The position numbers were made by a program, and so were the translations under genes. From the NCBI GenBank assembly GCA_002415845.1, contig DIAR01000010.1:1-64000 (forward strand): a stretch of 64,000 bases of DNA, written 5' to 3'. Below, piece by piece: positions 1 through 8,422 of the stretch. The notes under the pieces are model-generated. The model ran no database searches. It was not told the origin of the DNA and saw nothing but the letters and a program-made list of their open reading frames with translations. Each line of letters begins with the position of its first letter. Position 1 is the first letter of the stretch. This stretch comes from Candidatus Woesebacteria bacterium UBA5073 (GTDB taxonomy: Bacteria > Patescibacteriota > Microgenomatia > UBA8517).

Positions 1-65
1 CTTATAAGCGCTTCTCGACTCTTTTTACCTCGTGAGAGTTTTCTTCCGAAAACCATCTTTCTCAT
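1..65 (-). CDS. rplQ: Large ribosomal subunit protein bL17, N-terminal fragment
   Basis: Only the first 21 codons lie in the window; the gene continues beyond position 1. The translated start has Met-Arg-Lys-Met followed by FGRKLSR and a basic stretch ending in REALI, which matches the start of bL17 (GRKLxR...R.AL). It follows rpoA, as in the bacterial alpha operon. The chosen ATG at 65 overlaps the rpoA stop in an ATGA arrangement, implying translational coupling; a second in-frame ATG at 56 is possible. The call rests on about 20 residues plus gene order. Confidence 0.8.
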   Translation of the reverse strand, partial: MRKMVFGRKLSRGKKSREALI

Positions 66-976
66 ATCTTAAACTCGACTCCTTTCTCAGCTAAAGCTAC
101 GGCAATAATCTTGAAAGATTTTTCGCCCAAGTTTCTGACTTTTGATAAGTCTTCTCTCTTGGCTTTAACTAACGCTTCGACTGTTTCGTAACCGGCCTTT
201 GATAAGGCATTGGCAACTCTGGTTGGTAATCCGATTTCTTCAACTGACAGTTTTCCTGAAGGACCTATGGTATCAACGGCTTCTGTAACCTCGACCTTAG
301 CGACTTTCTTCGGAGATACTATCTGATTGAAATAGGAAACCAAAGTCTTAGCGGCTAAAAGTAAGGCGTTTTTGGGTGTCATCGTTCCATCCGTCCAAAC
401 CTCCAAAACCAACTTATCGTAATTGGTTAATCTGCCAACACGAGTTTCTTCGATTCGGTAATTAACTCTGGTAATTGGTGAAAAAGCTGCATCCAAAGGA
501 ATAAGTCCGATTGTTCCGGCTGCTCTATCCTCGGCTGGGGAATAACCGCTACCGGTTTCAATCTCCAAATCAACTTCCAATTTGGCACCTTTATTTAAGG
601 TGGCTAAAACCATTTCCGGATTGGCAATTTTCACTGTCGCCGGAACTTTAATGTCTTTAGCTTTTACTTCACCTGATTCTTTGACGGAAATAGTAGCCTT
701 GACGGCCTTTTCTCCGGTATAAGTGAGTCTAACCTTTTTAAGGTTAAGTAAAAATTCAACCACATCCTCTTTCATCCCTTTAAGGGTAGAAAATTGATGT
801 TTAACACCACTGATTCTCACGGTCGTTATCGCTGCGCCCGGAAGGCTGGTTAAAAGAACTCTTCTTAGGGAATTTCCCAAAGTGTCTCCATAACCTTGTT
901 CCAAAGGCGAAATGATAAATACACCGTAATTATCTTTTCCTTTTTCTTCTTTTATTTCAAACATTGGTTCATTCAT
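62..976 (-). CDS. rpoA: DNA-directed RNA polymerase subunit alpha
   Basis: Alpha subunit of RNA polymerase, 304 aa. The N-terminal domain (about residues 1-225) shows the dimerisation segment with YGDTLGNSLRRVLL near residue 29. The C-terminal domain (about 240-304) holds the helix-hairpin-helix region LPTRVANALSKAGY...LGEKSF that binds UP elements and activators. Length is close to the usual 310-330. The ATG at 976 is preceded by GGGGGTGAT, a good ribosome binding site. It sits between rpsD and rplQ in the standard alpha-operon order. The stop is TGA. Confidence 0.97.
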   Translation of the reverse strand: MNEPMFEIKEEKGKDNYGVFIISPLEQGYGDTLGNSLRRVLLTSLPGAAITTVRISGVKHQFSTLKGMKEDVVEFLLNLKKVRLTYTGEKAVKATISVKESGEVKAKDIKVPATVKIANPEMVLATLNKGAKLEVDLEIETGSGYSPAEDRAAGTIGLIPLDAAFSPITRVNYRIEETRVGRLTNYDKLVLEVWTDGTMTPKNALLLAAKTLVSYFNQIVSPKKVAKVEVTEAVDTIGPSGKLSVEEIGLPTRVANALSKAGYETVEALVKAKREDLSKVRNLGEKSFKIIAVALAEKGVEFKI

Positions 977-1002
977 CTAGTATCACCCCCTTCAATAAAA
1001 TT

Positions 1003-1602
1003 TTATCTTGAGTAAAATTCAACAATATCCTGCGTCGAAATAGGCTCTGTAATATCGTCCAGTTTCGGATCTCTTAAGACTTCCCCGACGGCGGCTTTTC
1101 TTCTTAACCATTCAGGTGTCTGGTAATCCTTAATCGCTATGGTCTTTTTGGTATCAGGAATCGCCATCCCTTTTCCGCTTAAAGAAACTGTTTCTCCAAC
1201 TTTTACCTGATAGGAAGGAATATTAACCTTCTTGCCGTTAACCAAAACATGCCTATGCGAAACCATTTGCCTTGCAGCCGGTCGGCCACTGGCAAAACCC
1301 AATCTGAAAACGACGTTGTCCAATCTTCTTTCCAAAAGCGAAACCAGTTTTTCTCCGGTATTGCCTTTGGTTTTTAAAGCCTGCTCAACATACTTCCTGA
1401 ACTGTCGCTCCATTAGACCGTAAAGTCTCTTGACCTTCTGTTTTTCTCTTAACTGTCTTCCGTACTGCGAGCTTTTTCTTAGACCCTTTGGTCCATGAAC
1501 CCCCGGCGGGACGGAAAGGCGTGTTAGTTTACCACCTTTTCCAAAAAGATCAAAGCCTTCTCGCCTTGATAATCTATCTTTTGGTCCTGTATATCTTCCC
1601 AT
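1003..1602 (-). CDS. rpsD: Small ribosomal subunit protein uS4
   Basis: uS4, 199 aa, a primary 16S rRNA binder in 30S assembly. It starts MGRYTGPKDRLSRREG, the typical start of the family, and carries the S4 RNA-binding fold LERRLDNVVFRLGFA... with VNGKKVNIPSYQVK around residues 90-150. The reading frame stays open upstream to 1668, but that extension would run through the end of rpsK and is not conserved. The ATG at 1602 has AAAGGAG about 8 bases upstream, inside the rpsK end, and lies 4 bases after the rpsK stop. Confidence 0.96.
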   Translation of the reverse strand: MGRYTGPKDRLSRREGFDLFGKGGKLTRLSVPPGVHGPKGLRKSSQYGRQLREKQKVKRLYGLMERQFRKYVEQALKTKGNTGEKLVSLLERRLDNVVFRLGFASGRPAARQMVSHRHVLVNGKKVNIPSYQVKVGETVSLSGKGMAIPDTKKTIAIKDYQTPEWLRRKAAVGEVLRDPKLDDITEPISTQDIVEFYSR

Positions 1603-1606
1603 TTTT

Positions 1607-1972
1607 TTAGACTCTCCTTTTCTTCTTAGCCCTCGGCCCATTGTGTGGGATGGGGGTAATGTCGGCAATCAAAGAAATCTTCACCCCAGCGGCTCTGATG
1701 GCCCTGAGGGCGGCATCCCGACCCGGTCCGGGGCCCTTGACATATATTTCAACTTCTTTAATTCCACACTCGTCTTTAGCCTTTTTAAAAACCTTTTCAA
1801 CGGCCGTGGTTGCAGCAAACGGGGTTGATTTCCTTGTCCCCTTAAAACCGGCCGCTCCGGATGAACCCCAAGCCAGGGTTTTACCGGTATCATCGGTTAC
1901 GGTTACCAAGGTGTTATTGAAAGAGGCGGAAATATAAACACGACCACTTTCGGTCTTTTTCTTGTCAGTCAT
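1607..1972 (-). CDS. rpsK: Small ribosomal subunit protein uS11
   Basis: uS11, 121 aa, part of the 30S platform near the mRNA exit site. The sequence shows GRVYISASFNNTLVTVTD, GSSGAAGFKGTRKSTPFAA and the C-terminal DITPIPHNGPRAKKKRRV, all family hallmarks. Length is slightly below the usual 128 because the N-terminal tail is short. A very strong purine-rich ribosome binding site (AAGGAGGGAGG) precedes the ATG, overlapping the end of rpsM one base upstream. Confidence 0.97.
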   Translation of the reverse strand: MTDKKKTESGRVYISASFNNTLVTVTDDTGKTLAWGSSGAAGFKGTRKSTPFAATTAVEKVFKKAKDECGIKEVEIYVKGPGPGRDAALRAIRAAGVKISLIADITPIPHNGPRAKKKRRV

Positions 1973-1973
1973 A

Positions 1974-2387
1974 TTATTTGCCTCCCTCCTTATTATCAGC
2001 TGTCTTTATTTTGGACAAAACTTCTTTCTTAAAGGCTCCGATGGTCTTTCTCTTGCCTCTTTTGGTTCTGGCATTTCGTCTGGTCCTTTGTCCCCTGGCC
2101 GGCAGATTTCTTGAGTGTCTGCTGCCACGATAGGAACCGATGGTTTGCAGTCTGGCAATTGAGGCTCTGACTTTTCTGGCCAATTCTCCCTCGGTCGGGT
2201 ATTCTTCCATCTTGGCTGTTATCTTGGAGATCTCTTCTCGGGAAAGTTCCGAAACTCGTTTGGTTGTGGGGATTTTTAATTCCGCCAGGATTTTTTTGGA
2301 CAACGTCCAACCTATACCGGAAACCCGGGTTAAGGCGAAATCAACTTTCCAATTGTCTTGTAATTCTAATCCTGAAATACGTGCCAT
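1974..2387 (-). CDS. rpsM: Small ribosomal subunit protein uS13
   Basis: uS13, 137 aa, located in the 30S head, where its C-terminal tail contacts tRNA and it bridges to the large subunit. It shows ARISGLELQDNWKVDFALT...GIG at the N-terminus, the H2TH region, and the RGSRHSRNLPARGQRTRRNARTR-like basic segment around residues 88-112. The C-terminal tail is Lys-rich and about 15 residues longer than in E. coli. It lies between rpmJ (stop 7 bases upstream of its start) and rpsK, standard alpha-operon order. Confidence 0.97.
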   Translation of the reverse strand: MARISGLELQDNWKVDFALTRVSGIGWTLSKKILAELKIPTTKRVSELSREEISKITAKMEEYPTEGELARKVRASIARLQTIGSYRGSRHSRNLPARGQRTRRNARTKRGKRKTIGAFKKEVLSKIKTADNKEGGK

Positions 2388-2394
2388 ATTTTAT

Positions 2395-2508
2395 TTAACC
2401 TTGTCTTTGTTTATGCCTCGGGTTTTTGCAAATAACATATAAAACCCCTCGTCTTTTGACGAATTTACAATCTTTGCATCTTTTTTCGAGTGACGATTGA
2501 ACTTTCAT
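2395..2508 (-). CDS. rpmJ: Large ribosomal subunit protein bL36
   Basis: A 37-residue gene found by reading the gap between infA and rpsM. The product starts [15 protein letters not shown] and ends NPRHKQRQG, the bL36 pattern, with zinc ligands C11, C14, C27 and H32 (C-X2-C...C-X4-H). The ATG at 2508 follows the infA stop (2510) by one base. The gene order infA-rpmJ-rpsM-rpsK is the standard bacterial one. Retaining four zinc ligands means this is the zinc-binding form. Confidence 0.96.
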   Translation of the reverse strand: MKVQSSLEKRCKDCKFVKRRGVLYVICKNPRHKQRQG

Positions 2509-2509
2509 T

Positions 2510-2728
2510 TTAGTATTTATAAACGATCCTGCCTCGCTCGGTGTCGTACTGGGTCATCTCAACCTGAACCCTGTCCCCAGGGAAAATGCGGATATAGTTT
2601 TTCCTCATTTTTCCCCGAAGGGTGGTCAAAATTACCCGGCCGTCAGAGAGCTTAACCCGAAACATAGTGTTGGGCAAAGCTGCTACGACTTCTCCGTCAA
2701 TTTTAGTTACCCCAGCTTCATTATTCAT
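2510..2728 (-). CDS. infA: Translation initiation factor IF-1
   Basis: IF-1, 72 aa, an OB-fold (S1-like) protein that occupies the 30S A site during initiation. Visible motifs: [38 protein letters not shown] and [11 protein letters not shown]. The frame continues to a TTG at 2746, but starting at the ATG at 2728 gives the canonical length of 72. No clear Shine-Dalgarno precedes either start. It follows map and precedes rpmJ. Confidence 0.96.
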   Translation of the reverse strand: MNNEAGVTKIDGEVVAALPNTMFRVKLSDGRVILTTLRGKMRKNYIRIFPGDRVQVEMTQYDTERGRIVYKY

Positions 2729-2765
2729 AAACCGAAACAAAAACAATCCACGTTGGTATTTACTC

Positions 2766-3512
2766 TTACGTGGTTAGAACGAAAGTACCGTTTTTACTCA
2801 CGGCTACGGTCTCTTCGTAAAGTGCTGCTATTTTACCATCACGCGTGGATATTGTCCACCCGTCATTTTCCATAACGACCTCCGGTGAGCCTAAGGCATA
2901 CATAACCTCGATCGCCAGAGCCATCCCGGCTTTGATTTCCGGCGTATGATCGGTTACAAAACAGGGAATAGCCGGCTCTTCATGCAGGTTCCTGCCTACC
3001 CCATGCCCAACCAGAGCCTTAATTGGGTTATAACTTTCCTTTTCAATCGTTTCCTGAATCGCCCTTGAGATATCGGAAATTTTCTTGCCCGGTTTGGCTT
3101 GTAAAATAGCCTGCTTCAGGGCTCTTCGTCCCGTTTCCAGAAACTTCAGGGTTTCTTTATCCGGCTCAATGGCAACCGTAACCGAGGTGTCGGTATGAAA
3201 ACCTTTAAAATAAAGCCCAACATCAATGCTGACTACATCCCCTTTTTTGAAAGTAACTTTTTTTGAAGGGATTCCATGAACCAAACCGTCATTAACGTTG
3301 ACACAGGTTGCCCAACGATAGTCGGCCACTTTCTTAAAAGACGCTTCTCCACCCGATTTTTTGATCAGTTCATCTGCTTTAGCTTCAATATCCCAGGAGC
3401 TAACCCCCTCTTTGACCATTTTAGCCAACTCATTTTTGACAAAAGCCAGTTTTTTACCGCCTTCGGCCATAATCTTTAGTTCCTCTTCGGTTTTAATATT
3501 AATTTTTTCCAT
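2766..3512 (-). CDS. map: Methionine aminopeptidase, type I
   Basis: Removes the initiator Met from nascent proteins; 248 aa, the normal type I length. The pita-bread metallopeptidase fold is marked by the metal-ligand segments VSIDVGLYFKGFHTDTSVT (two Asp ligands), GHGVGRNLHEEPAIP (His ligand), AIEVM and EETVAV (Glu ligands). It sits between adk and infA in the spc operon; the start is 7 bases after the adk stop with no obvious Shine-Dalgarno. No SH3-type zinc N-terminal extension is present. Confidence 0.97.
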   Translation of the reverse strand: MEKINIKTEEELKIMAEGGKKLAFVKNELAKMVKEGVSSWDIEAKADELIKKSGGEASFKKVADYRWATCVNVNDGLVHGIPSKKVTFKKGDVVSIDVGLYFKGFHTDTSVTVAIEPDKETLKFLETGRRALKQAILQAKPGKKISDISRAIQETIEKESYNPIKALVGHGVGRNLHEEPAIPCFVTDHTPEIKAGMALAIEVMYALGSPEVVMENDGWTISTRDGKIAALYEETVAVSKNGTFVLTT

Positions 3513-3519
3513 GTTGGTC

Positions 3520-4158
3520 TTATTTGGTTCCCGTCAGCTGGTTGAGAAGATCATCGGCAATAACCTGGATCGGCCTTTCACCGTCAACTTTCAGAAGAAT
3601 CCCCTCTTTCTCGAAGACTTCGATTAAAGGTTTGGTGTTTTGGTTATAAACTTCCAACCTCTTTTCGATTCTGGCCGGTGTATCATCCTCCCTTTGGCTT
3701 AATCTTCCGCCGCATTCACAAGCGTCTCCCTTTGGCGGGTCGGTAATCAAATTATAAACTCTGCCGCAGGCTTCACAGGTTCGCCTGGCCGAAAGTCTTT
3801 TGATGGTTTCTTCTTTTGAGATTTCGATGAAAATAGCTTTGTCGATTTTTAAATCCTCCTGATTAAACCAATTCTTAAGCATTTGGTACTGTTCGATGCT
3901 CCTTGGGAATCCTTCCAAAAGAAGACCTTTCCCTTCGGCAATTTTTTCTTCCAACAGTTTCTTCATGGCAAAGAAGAACATATCGTTGGGTAGAAGTTCG
4001 CCTTTTTTGTTAACAATTTCATCAACCTCGGGATTTGTCTTGGCTAAGTCTCGCAAAAAGTCCCCCATCTCCAAATAAAAAAGGCCCAATTTATCGGCCA
4101 ATATTCGTGCTTGTGTTCCTTTGCCTGAACCCTGAGGTCCTAAAATAAGTAAGTTCAT
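3520..4158 (-). CDS. adk: Adenylate kinase, zinc-lid type
   Basis: Interconverts AMP + ATP and 2 ADP; 212 aa. P-loop GPQGSGKGT at residues 7-15, NMP-binding helices after it, and the LID from about residue 126 with RRTCEACGRVY...CECGG, i.e. C-X2-C...C-X-C, so the lid is of the zinc-binding type found in many Gram-positive enzymes. The C-terminal part has REDDTPARIEKRLEVYNQ. Start MNLLILGPQGSG at 4158. The secY-adk junction just upstream carries a short tandem duplication (see repeat). Confidence 0.97.
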   Translation of the reverse strand: MNLLILGPQGSGKGTQARILADKLGLFYLEMGDFLRDLAKTNPEVDEIVNKKGELLPNDMFFFAMKKLLEEKIAEGKGLLLEGFPRSIEQYQMLKNWFNQEDLKIDKAIFIEISKEETIKRLSARRTCEACGRVYNLITDPPKGDACECGGRLSQREDDTPARIEKRLEVYNQNTKPLIEVFEKEGILLKVDGERPIQVIADDLLNQLTGTK

Positions 4159-4163
4159 CTTAT

Positions 4164-4203
4164 CTGATTAAATTCATGGTTACCTGATTAAATTCATGGT
4201 TAC
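4164..4203. repeat. 20-bp tandem duplication at the secY-adk junction
   Basis: Two perfect copies of a 20-base unit, CTGATTAAATTCATGGTTAC on the plus strand, lie at 4164-4183 and 4184-4203. Read on the minus strand each unit carries the end of secY (ATCAGGTAA) followed by ATGAATTTA, and the real adk start region looks like a third, degenerate copy. Each unit therefore contains a stop plus an ATG of a five-codon mini-ORF (MNLIR) resembling the adk N-terminus. Confidence 0.9.
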
Positions 4204-5480
4204 CTGATAAAAGTGTCGTATTTCTTCATGACGAGTTGCGCTTCCAACTCACGGGTAATTTCCAAAACCACGGACACAACAATCAAAATACCCGTTCCGC
4301 CGATCGCCAAATTGGCCACACCAATGGCGTTTTGGAAAAGAGAAGGCAGAATGGCAATTAGTCCTAGAAAGATAGCACCAACCAAAGTAATCCTGTTTAA
4401 GACAAAGGACAAATATTTGGCTGTTTGCGTCCCCGGTCTAATACCCGGAACAAAGCCACCGTTTTTCTGTAAGTTTTCGGAAATTTTTTCAGGATTAAAA
4501 ACAACGGCCGTATAAAAGTAAGTAAAACCGACGACCATCAAGAAATAAAAGAGGTTGTAAACCAAAGACTGGGGTTTAAAATAAACGGCCATAAAGCCGG
4601 CCACAGCCGCCAGTTGCGGCACTTTTGAATTAACTAAAAACTGCGACAGCATCGAAGGAATTAAAACCAAAGAAACGGCAAAGATAATCGGGATGACTCC
4701 AGCCTGATTTAATCTTAAAGGAAGATAAGATGAAGACATCGGTGAATTAGCACCACGCCTGGCATAACTGATCGGAATTTGCCGGGTGGCTTCATTCATA
4801 AAGACAATTAAGCCCACGATAACCACCGAAAGAACTAAAAAGATAATTACTTTTAAAATATCCTGAGACTGAACAACGGTTAAAGATTGGCCCAAGGTAA
4901 TCGGCAACCTGGCCACGATTCCGGCAAAAATCAACAAAGAAATTCCGTTCGTAAAACCGTATTGGGTGATGAGTTCCCCAAGCCAAACGGCAAAAACCGT
5001 ACCGGCTGTCATGGTGATAATTAAAGTCAAAAGAGCTAAAGGCGAAAAGGTGGAAATAATGCCTTGAGACCGCAAAAGCGAATACATGGCAAAGGCCTGA
5101 AAAGCGGCCAAGGGAACAGTTAAAATTCTGGTGTATTGGTTAATTTTTTCCTGACCATACTCACCCTCCTTTTGTAATTCCTCCAGGGCCGGTACGACAT
5201 AACCCAAAAGCTGAAAAATAATCGAAGCATTGATATAAGGGTTTAGGCCCAGTGCCATAATCGAAAAATTGGCCAAGGTTCCTCCCGAAAAAACATCCAA
5301 AAGGGATAATAAGGGACTGCCGGAAAATAATGATTGGAGAGATGCCCGATCAATACCGGCCGCCGGAATATGAGCTACTAATCTGAAAACAAAAAGAATG
5401 ACGGCGGTAATTATTAATTTGCGCCTAATTTCCGGAGATTTTACTGCCTTGGAAAAAAATTGGGCAATCGAATTAAACAT
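4200..5480 (-). CDS. secY: Sec translocon channel subunit SecY
   Basis: Core of the SecYEG protein-conducting channel in the inner membrane; 426 aa with about ten hydrophobic segments, the usual number. It begins [25 protein letters not shown] and shows HIPAAGID, a plug-region equivalent [22 protein letters not shown] (about 66-88), and the cytoplasmic loops [24 protein letters not shown] and [11 protein letters not shown] that contact SecA and the ribosome. It follows rplO, the usual spc position. Stop is TAA at 4200-4202. Confidence 0.97.
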   Translation of the reverse strand: MFNSIAQFFSKAVKSPEIRRKLIITAVILFVFRLVAHIPAAGIDRASLQSLFSGSPLLSLLDVFSGGTLANFSIMALGLNPYINASIIFQLLGYVVPALEELQKEGEYGQEKINQYTRILTVPLAAFQAFAMYSLLRSQGIISTFSPLALLTLIITMTAGTVFAVWLGELITQYGFTNGISLLIFAGIVARLPITLGQSLTVVQSQDILKVIIFLVLSVVIVGLIVFMNEATRQIPISYARRGANSPMSSSYLPLRLNQAGVIPIIFAVSLVLIPSMLSQFLVNSKVPQLAAVAGFMAVYFKPQSLVYNLFYFLMVVGFTYFYTAVVFNPEKISENLQKNGGFVPGIRPGTQTAKYLSFVLNRITLVGAIFLGLIAILPSLFQNAIGVANLAIGGTGILIVVSVVLEITRELEAQLVMKKYDTFIR

Positions 5481-5488
5481 TTTTTAGT

Positions 5489-5932
5489 TTATTTTTCCTT
5501 TATCGTCCCGCCTGCCTTAATAACATCTTTGGCGGCCGATTTGGAAATTGGAACGGCAATGGTTAATTTCTTGGTTAACTTCCCGTCACCCAAAATTTTA
5601 ACGCCCGTCTCATAAGCCATTTCTTTTTCGACAATCCCCTCTTTAATAAGAAGGTTTAGATCAACCACCGAACCGGCATCTAACAAATTTAAATAAGAAA
5701 GCTTAATAATAATCGGCTTTTTACCGGGCCTTAATTTGTCTTTACCTCTCCTTAAAGGCAGTTTTTTCAGTAAAGATTTTTTAACTTTAATACCCTCAAA
5801 TAAAACATTAATATGGCTTCTGGCTTTCTGGCCTTTTGTTCCACGACCAACCGTGTGTCCGCCTTTGCCACTACCATAACCACGGCCGATTCTCTTTTTG
5901 CTTTTGGCTTTTATTTTAGGTAAGTCGGTCAT
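5489..5932 (-). CDS. rplO: Large ribosomal subunit protein uL15
   Basis: uL15, 147 aa. N-terminal glycine- and basic-rich extension KKRIGRGYGSGKGGHTVGRGTKGQKAR (about 13-39) that threads into 23S rRNA, followed by the globular domain with KILGDGKLTKKLTIAV and AKDVIKAGGTIKE at the C-terminus. It starts one base after the rpsE stop, so there is no room for rpmD (uL30), which in most bacteria lies between these two genes. Confidence 0.97.
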   Translation of the reverse strand: MTDLPKIKAKSKKRIGRGYGSGKGGHTVGRGTKGQKARSHINVLFEGIKVKKSLLKKLPLRRGKDKLRPGKKPIIIKLSYLNLLDAGSVVDLNLLIKEGIVEKEMAYETGVKILGDGKLTKKLTIAVPISKSAAKDVIKAGGTIKEK

Positions 5933-5933
5933 G

Positions 5934-6407
5934 TTATTTTTGGTTCCTTTCGTCTAATTTGGAAATGGTTTCCAGAGCTTTTAAGGTTGCGTAAACGTTG
6001 GAAATTTTATTGCTTGTTCCTAATATTTTCCCTGAAGCATCCCTGATGCCGGCTGCATCCAAGACAACCCGCATCGGACCTCCAGCAATAATACCACTTC
6101 CCGGAGGAGCCGGTTTTATCAAAACTTCGGCGGCTGAGAATTTTTCCCGGACCGAATAAGGAACGGTTGTTCCCCGAAGGGGAACAATAACCATTCGTTT
6201 TTTGGCGGCCGTAATGGCTTTTCTGATGGCATTTCTGACATCCCCTGCCTTGGAAAGACCAACGCCGACTTTCCCTTTTTTATCTCCCACCACAACTAAG
6301 GCCGAAAAACGGATTTGGTTTCCGCCTTTGGTCTTTTTGGAAATCCGGTTTATCTGAACAACCGTTTCGCTAAATTCTTTGACTTCGTTAAAATCATTTC
6401 TAAACAT
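5934..6407 (-). CDS. rpsE: Small ribosomal subunit protein uS5
   Basis: uS5, 157 aa, at the mRNA entry channel and important for decoding fidelity. Motifs: ETVVQINRISKKTKGGNQIRFSALVVVGD (the double-stranded RNA-binding domain), GKVGVGLSKAGDV, and TVPYSVREKFSAAEVLIKPAPPGSGIIAGG. The ATG at 6407 gives a typical N-terminus (MFRNDFNEV) and has GGAGG about 13 bases upstream; the open frame to 6440 overlaps rplR and is rejected. Confidence 0.96.
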   Translation of the reverse strand: MFRNDFNEVKEFSETVVQINRISKKTKGGNQIRFSALVVVGDKKGKVGVGLSKAGDVRNAIRKAITAAKKRMVIVPLRGTTVPYSVREKFSAAEVLIKPAPPGSGIIAGGPMRVVLDAAGIRDASGKILGTSNKISNVYATLKALETISKLDERNQK

Positions 6408-6408
6408 T

Positions 6409-6750
6409 TTAGAAATCCAAACCTCCCTTTCTGGCTCCATCGGCTAAGGCTTTAACTCGGCCGTGGTATTTATAACCGCCTTTATCAAAAACGACTTTCT
6501 TAACTTTTTTAACTAAAGCCTTTTTGGCTAAAGCTTCCCCAATTAAGGCTGCCTTTTCGGTTTTGGTTTTACCCCCTTTAATATCTTTATCTCCGGCAAA
6601 AACCAGGGTCTTACCTTTAATGTCATCAATAATCTGGGCCGTAATTCTGGTATTGGAACGGAAAACCGACAATCTCGGCCTTTCTTCGTTACCGAAAACT
6701 TTGCCCCTGACTCTATTTTTCCGATTTAGGTAATTATCTCTTTTTGACAT
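6409..6750 (-). CDS. rplR: Large ribosomal subunit protein uL18
   Basis: uL18, 113 aa, binds 5S rRNA in the central protuberance. It shows [32 protein letters not shown] and the C-terminal [27 protein letters not shown], the conserved 5S-binding end. Length is normal (about 115). It lies between rplF (stop 6 bases before its start) and rpsE. Confidence 0.96.
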   Translation of the reverse strand: MSKRDNYLNRKNRVRGKVFGNEERPRLSVFRSNTRITAQIIDDIKGKTLVFAGDKDIKGGKTKTEKAALIGEALAKKALVKKVKKVVFDKGGYKYHGRVKALADGARKGGLDF

Positions 6751-6755
6751 GTTTT

Positions 6756-7304
6756 TTAAGCGGCACCTGCGGCCTTCGCAGCTTTACCGGCTTTCCTTCG
6801 AATAATCTCGTCAATATATTTTATGCCTTTTCCTTTGTAGGGTTCTGGTGGTCTGACACCTCTGATATTGGCTGAAACTTGACCAACTGTTTCCCGATTT
6901 ATTCCTTCAACCGTGACAAAGGTTTTTTCAACTTTAAAAGAAATCCCTTCCGGGGCTTCAATTTTGACCGGATGCGAATAACCAACCGTTAAGGTAAGAA
7001 TTTTTCCATCCGACTCGGCTCGATAGCCCGTTCCGACGAGTTCCAGTTTCTTGCTCCAACCCTCCGACACGCCCTTAACCATGTTGGCAATCAAAGCTCT
7101 GGTCGTACCGAAAGTCGATTTACCCTGTTTGCTGTTAACCTTACTGACAACTTGTAATTCCCCGTCTTTAACTTCGATATTTATACCCCTCGGGATCTTT
7201 AAATCCAAGGATCCTTTAACACCGGAAATCTTAAGGGTTTCCCCCGCCATCTCTGTTTTAACACCTTCGCTTAATTTAACCGGTTGTTTTCCAATCTTGC
7301 TCAT
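6756..7304 (-). CDS. rplF: Large ribosomal subunit protein uL6
   Basis: uL6, 182 aa, near the factor-binding site of the 50S. Two homologous L6 domains: residues about 1-80 beginning [16 protein letters not shown], and 85-160 with [29 protein letters not shown]. The conserved end [27 protein letters not shown] is present. The ATG at 7304 lies 4 bases after the rpsH stop; the longer frame to 7337 would overlap rpsH and is not conserved. Confidence 0.96.
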   Translation of the reverse strand: MSKIGKQPVKLSEGVKTEMAGETLKISGVKGSLDLKIPRGINIEVKDGELQVVSKVNSKQGKSTFGTTRALIANMVKGVSEGWSKKLELVGTGYRAESDGKILTLTVGYSHPVKIEAPEGISFKVEKTFVTVEGINRETVGQVSANIRGVRPPEPYKGKGIKYIDEIIRRKAGKAAKAAGAA

Positions 7305-7308
7305 ATTT

Positions 7309-7689
7309 TTACCAAATCTCGGCGATAACCTCTCCACCTAAAACTTCTTTGACGGCTCTTTTGGAAGTCACAATCCCTTTAGGGGTTGAGATAATCAAAG
7401 TAGCCGGTCCTTTTTTCTTGGCAATCTCATTTGATTTCATATAAATCCTCAGACCCGGTCTGGAAATTAAGGTCAAGCCCATCATCATCGGTTTCTTGTC
7501 TTTAAAGGTCAAGGCTACCAAAAGCTGACCGTCTTTTTCGGCAATTTTGTCAATAAAACCGGCTTCTTTCAGGGCCTTGGCAGCCGAAAGAATCAGTTTG
7601 TTTTTAGGCGTTGCCACCACGTCCTTTTGACCGGCCATGGAAGCATTCTTAACCCTTATTAAAAAGTCACCGAGTGAATAATTATTCAT
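7309..7689 (-). CDS. rpsH: Small ribosomal subunit protein uS8
   Basis: uS8, 126 aa, a primary 16S binder of the 30S platform and in many bacteria the translational repressor of the spc operon. It starts MNNYSLGDFLIRVKNASMA and ends STPKGIVTSKRAVKEVLGGEVIAEIW, the conserved S8 signature (STxxGxMT...A...GGE). The ATG at 7689 is 4 bases after the rpsN stop; an upstream frame to 7728 overlaps rpsN and is rejected. Confidence 0.96.
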   Translation of the reverse strand: MNNYSLGDFLIRVKNASMAGQKDVVATPKNKLILSAAKALKEAGFIDKIAEKDGQLLVALTFKDKKPMMMGLTLISRPGLRIYMKSNEIAKKKGPATLIISTPKGIVTSKRAVKEVLGGEVIAEIW

Positions 7690-7693
7690 AAAT

Positions 7694-7879
7694 TTACCAG
7701 CTGGCCTTTCTAACTCCGGGAATTTCACCTTTTAAGGCGTACTTCCTGAAGCACAAACGGCAAAGACCATATTTTCTCATATAACCTCTGGATCGTCCAC
7801 ACAATCTGCAGCGGTTTCTGTATCGAACCTTATACTTTAATTTCTTTGTTTCTCTGACTTCTTTAGCGGTTGTTGACAT
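7694..7879 (-). CDS. rpsN: Small ribosomal subunit protein uS14, zinc-binding type
   Basis: uS14 type Z, 61 aa. [19 protein letters not shown] followed by [22 protein letters not shown] gives two C-X2-C pairs that bind one zinc; this short form (about 61 aa) is distinct from the 89-aa zinc-free C-minus form. It assembles late into the 30S head. Position rplE-rpsN-rpsH is the standard one. No second rpsN paralogue is seen in this window. Confidence 0.97.
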   Translation of the reverse strand: MSTTAKEVRETKKLKYKVRYRNRCRLCGRSRGYMRKYGLCRLCFRKYALKGEIPGVRKASW

Positions 7880-7881
7880 AT

Positions 7882-8421
7882 TTATTTTTCAAACGGCATA
7901 CCCAATAACTCAAACAATTTTTCGGCTTCTTTCGGCTCTTTTGAACTGGTTACAATCGTTATTTCCATTCCGTGCGGTGCTCCCACTTTGGCCGGATCAA
8001 TTTCCGGAAAAACGATGTGTTCGGCAAAGCCCAAAGTGTAGTTTCCGCTTTTATCAAGACCTTTTTTGGAAATGCCCCGAAAATCCCTGAGTCGGGGAAG
8101 AACAATGGAAAACAACTTGTCGATAAAGCTATACATCCGCTCGCCCCTCAAGGTAACGGCTAAACCAACCGGCATACCCCGTCTTAAGGCAAAGCTGGCA
8201 ATAGAAACTTTGGCTAACCTGGTGGACGGATGTTGTCCGGTAATAACAGCCAAATCGCGGATCAGAGCTTCTTTAACTTCCTTGTTCTTCATTGAACTGC
8301 CGATTCCCATATTAACCACAACCTTGATGACCTTAGGAACAGCCATCTTGTTTTTAATCTTAAATTCCTTGATAAGTTCAGGAACGATTTCTTTTTCGTA
8401 TCTTTCTTTTAGTCTTTGCAT
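7882..8421 (-). CDS. rplE: Large ribosomal subunit protein uL5
   Basis: uL5, 179 aa, binds 5S rRNA and contacts P-site tRNA and uS13. Motifs: [84 protein letters not shown] and [21 protein letters not shown]. Length is the family standard of about 180. The start is one base after the rplX stop. Confidence 0.97.
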   Translation of the reverse strand: MQRLKERYEKEIVPELIKEFKIKNKMAVPKVIKVVVNMGIGSSMKNKEVKEALIRDLAVITGQHPSTRLAKVSIASFALRRGMPVGLAVTLRGERMYSFIDKLFSIVLPRLRDFRGISKKGLDKSGNYTLGFAEHIVFPEIDPAKVGAPHGMEITIVTSSKEPKEAEKLFELLGMPFEK

Positions 8422-8422
8422 G

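Noticed and set aside
1603..1668. N-terminal extension of rpsD
   Set aside because: It runs through the end of rpsK, is not conserved in uS4, and a good ribosome binding site favours the ATG at 1602.
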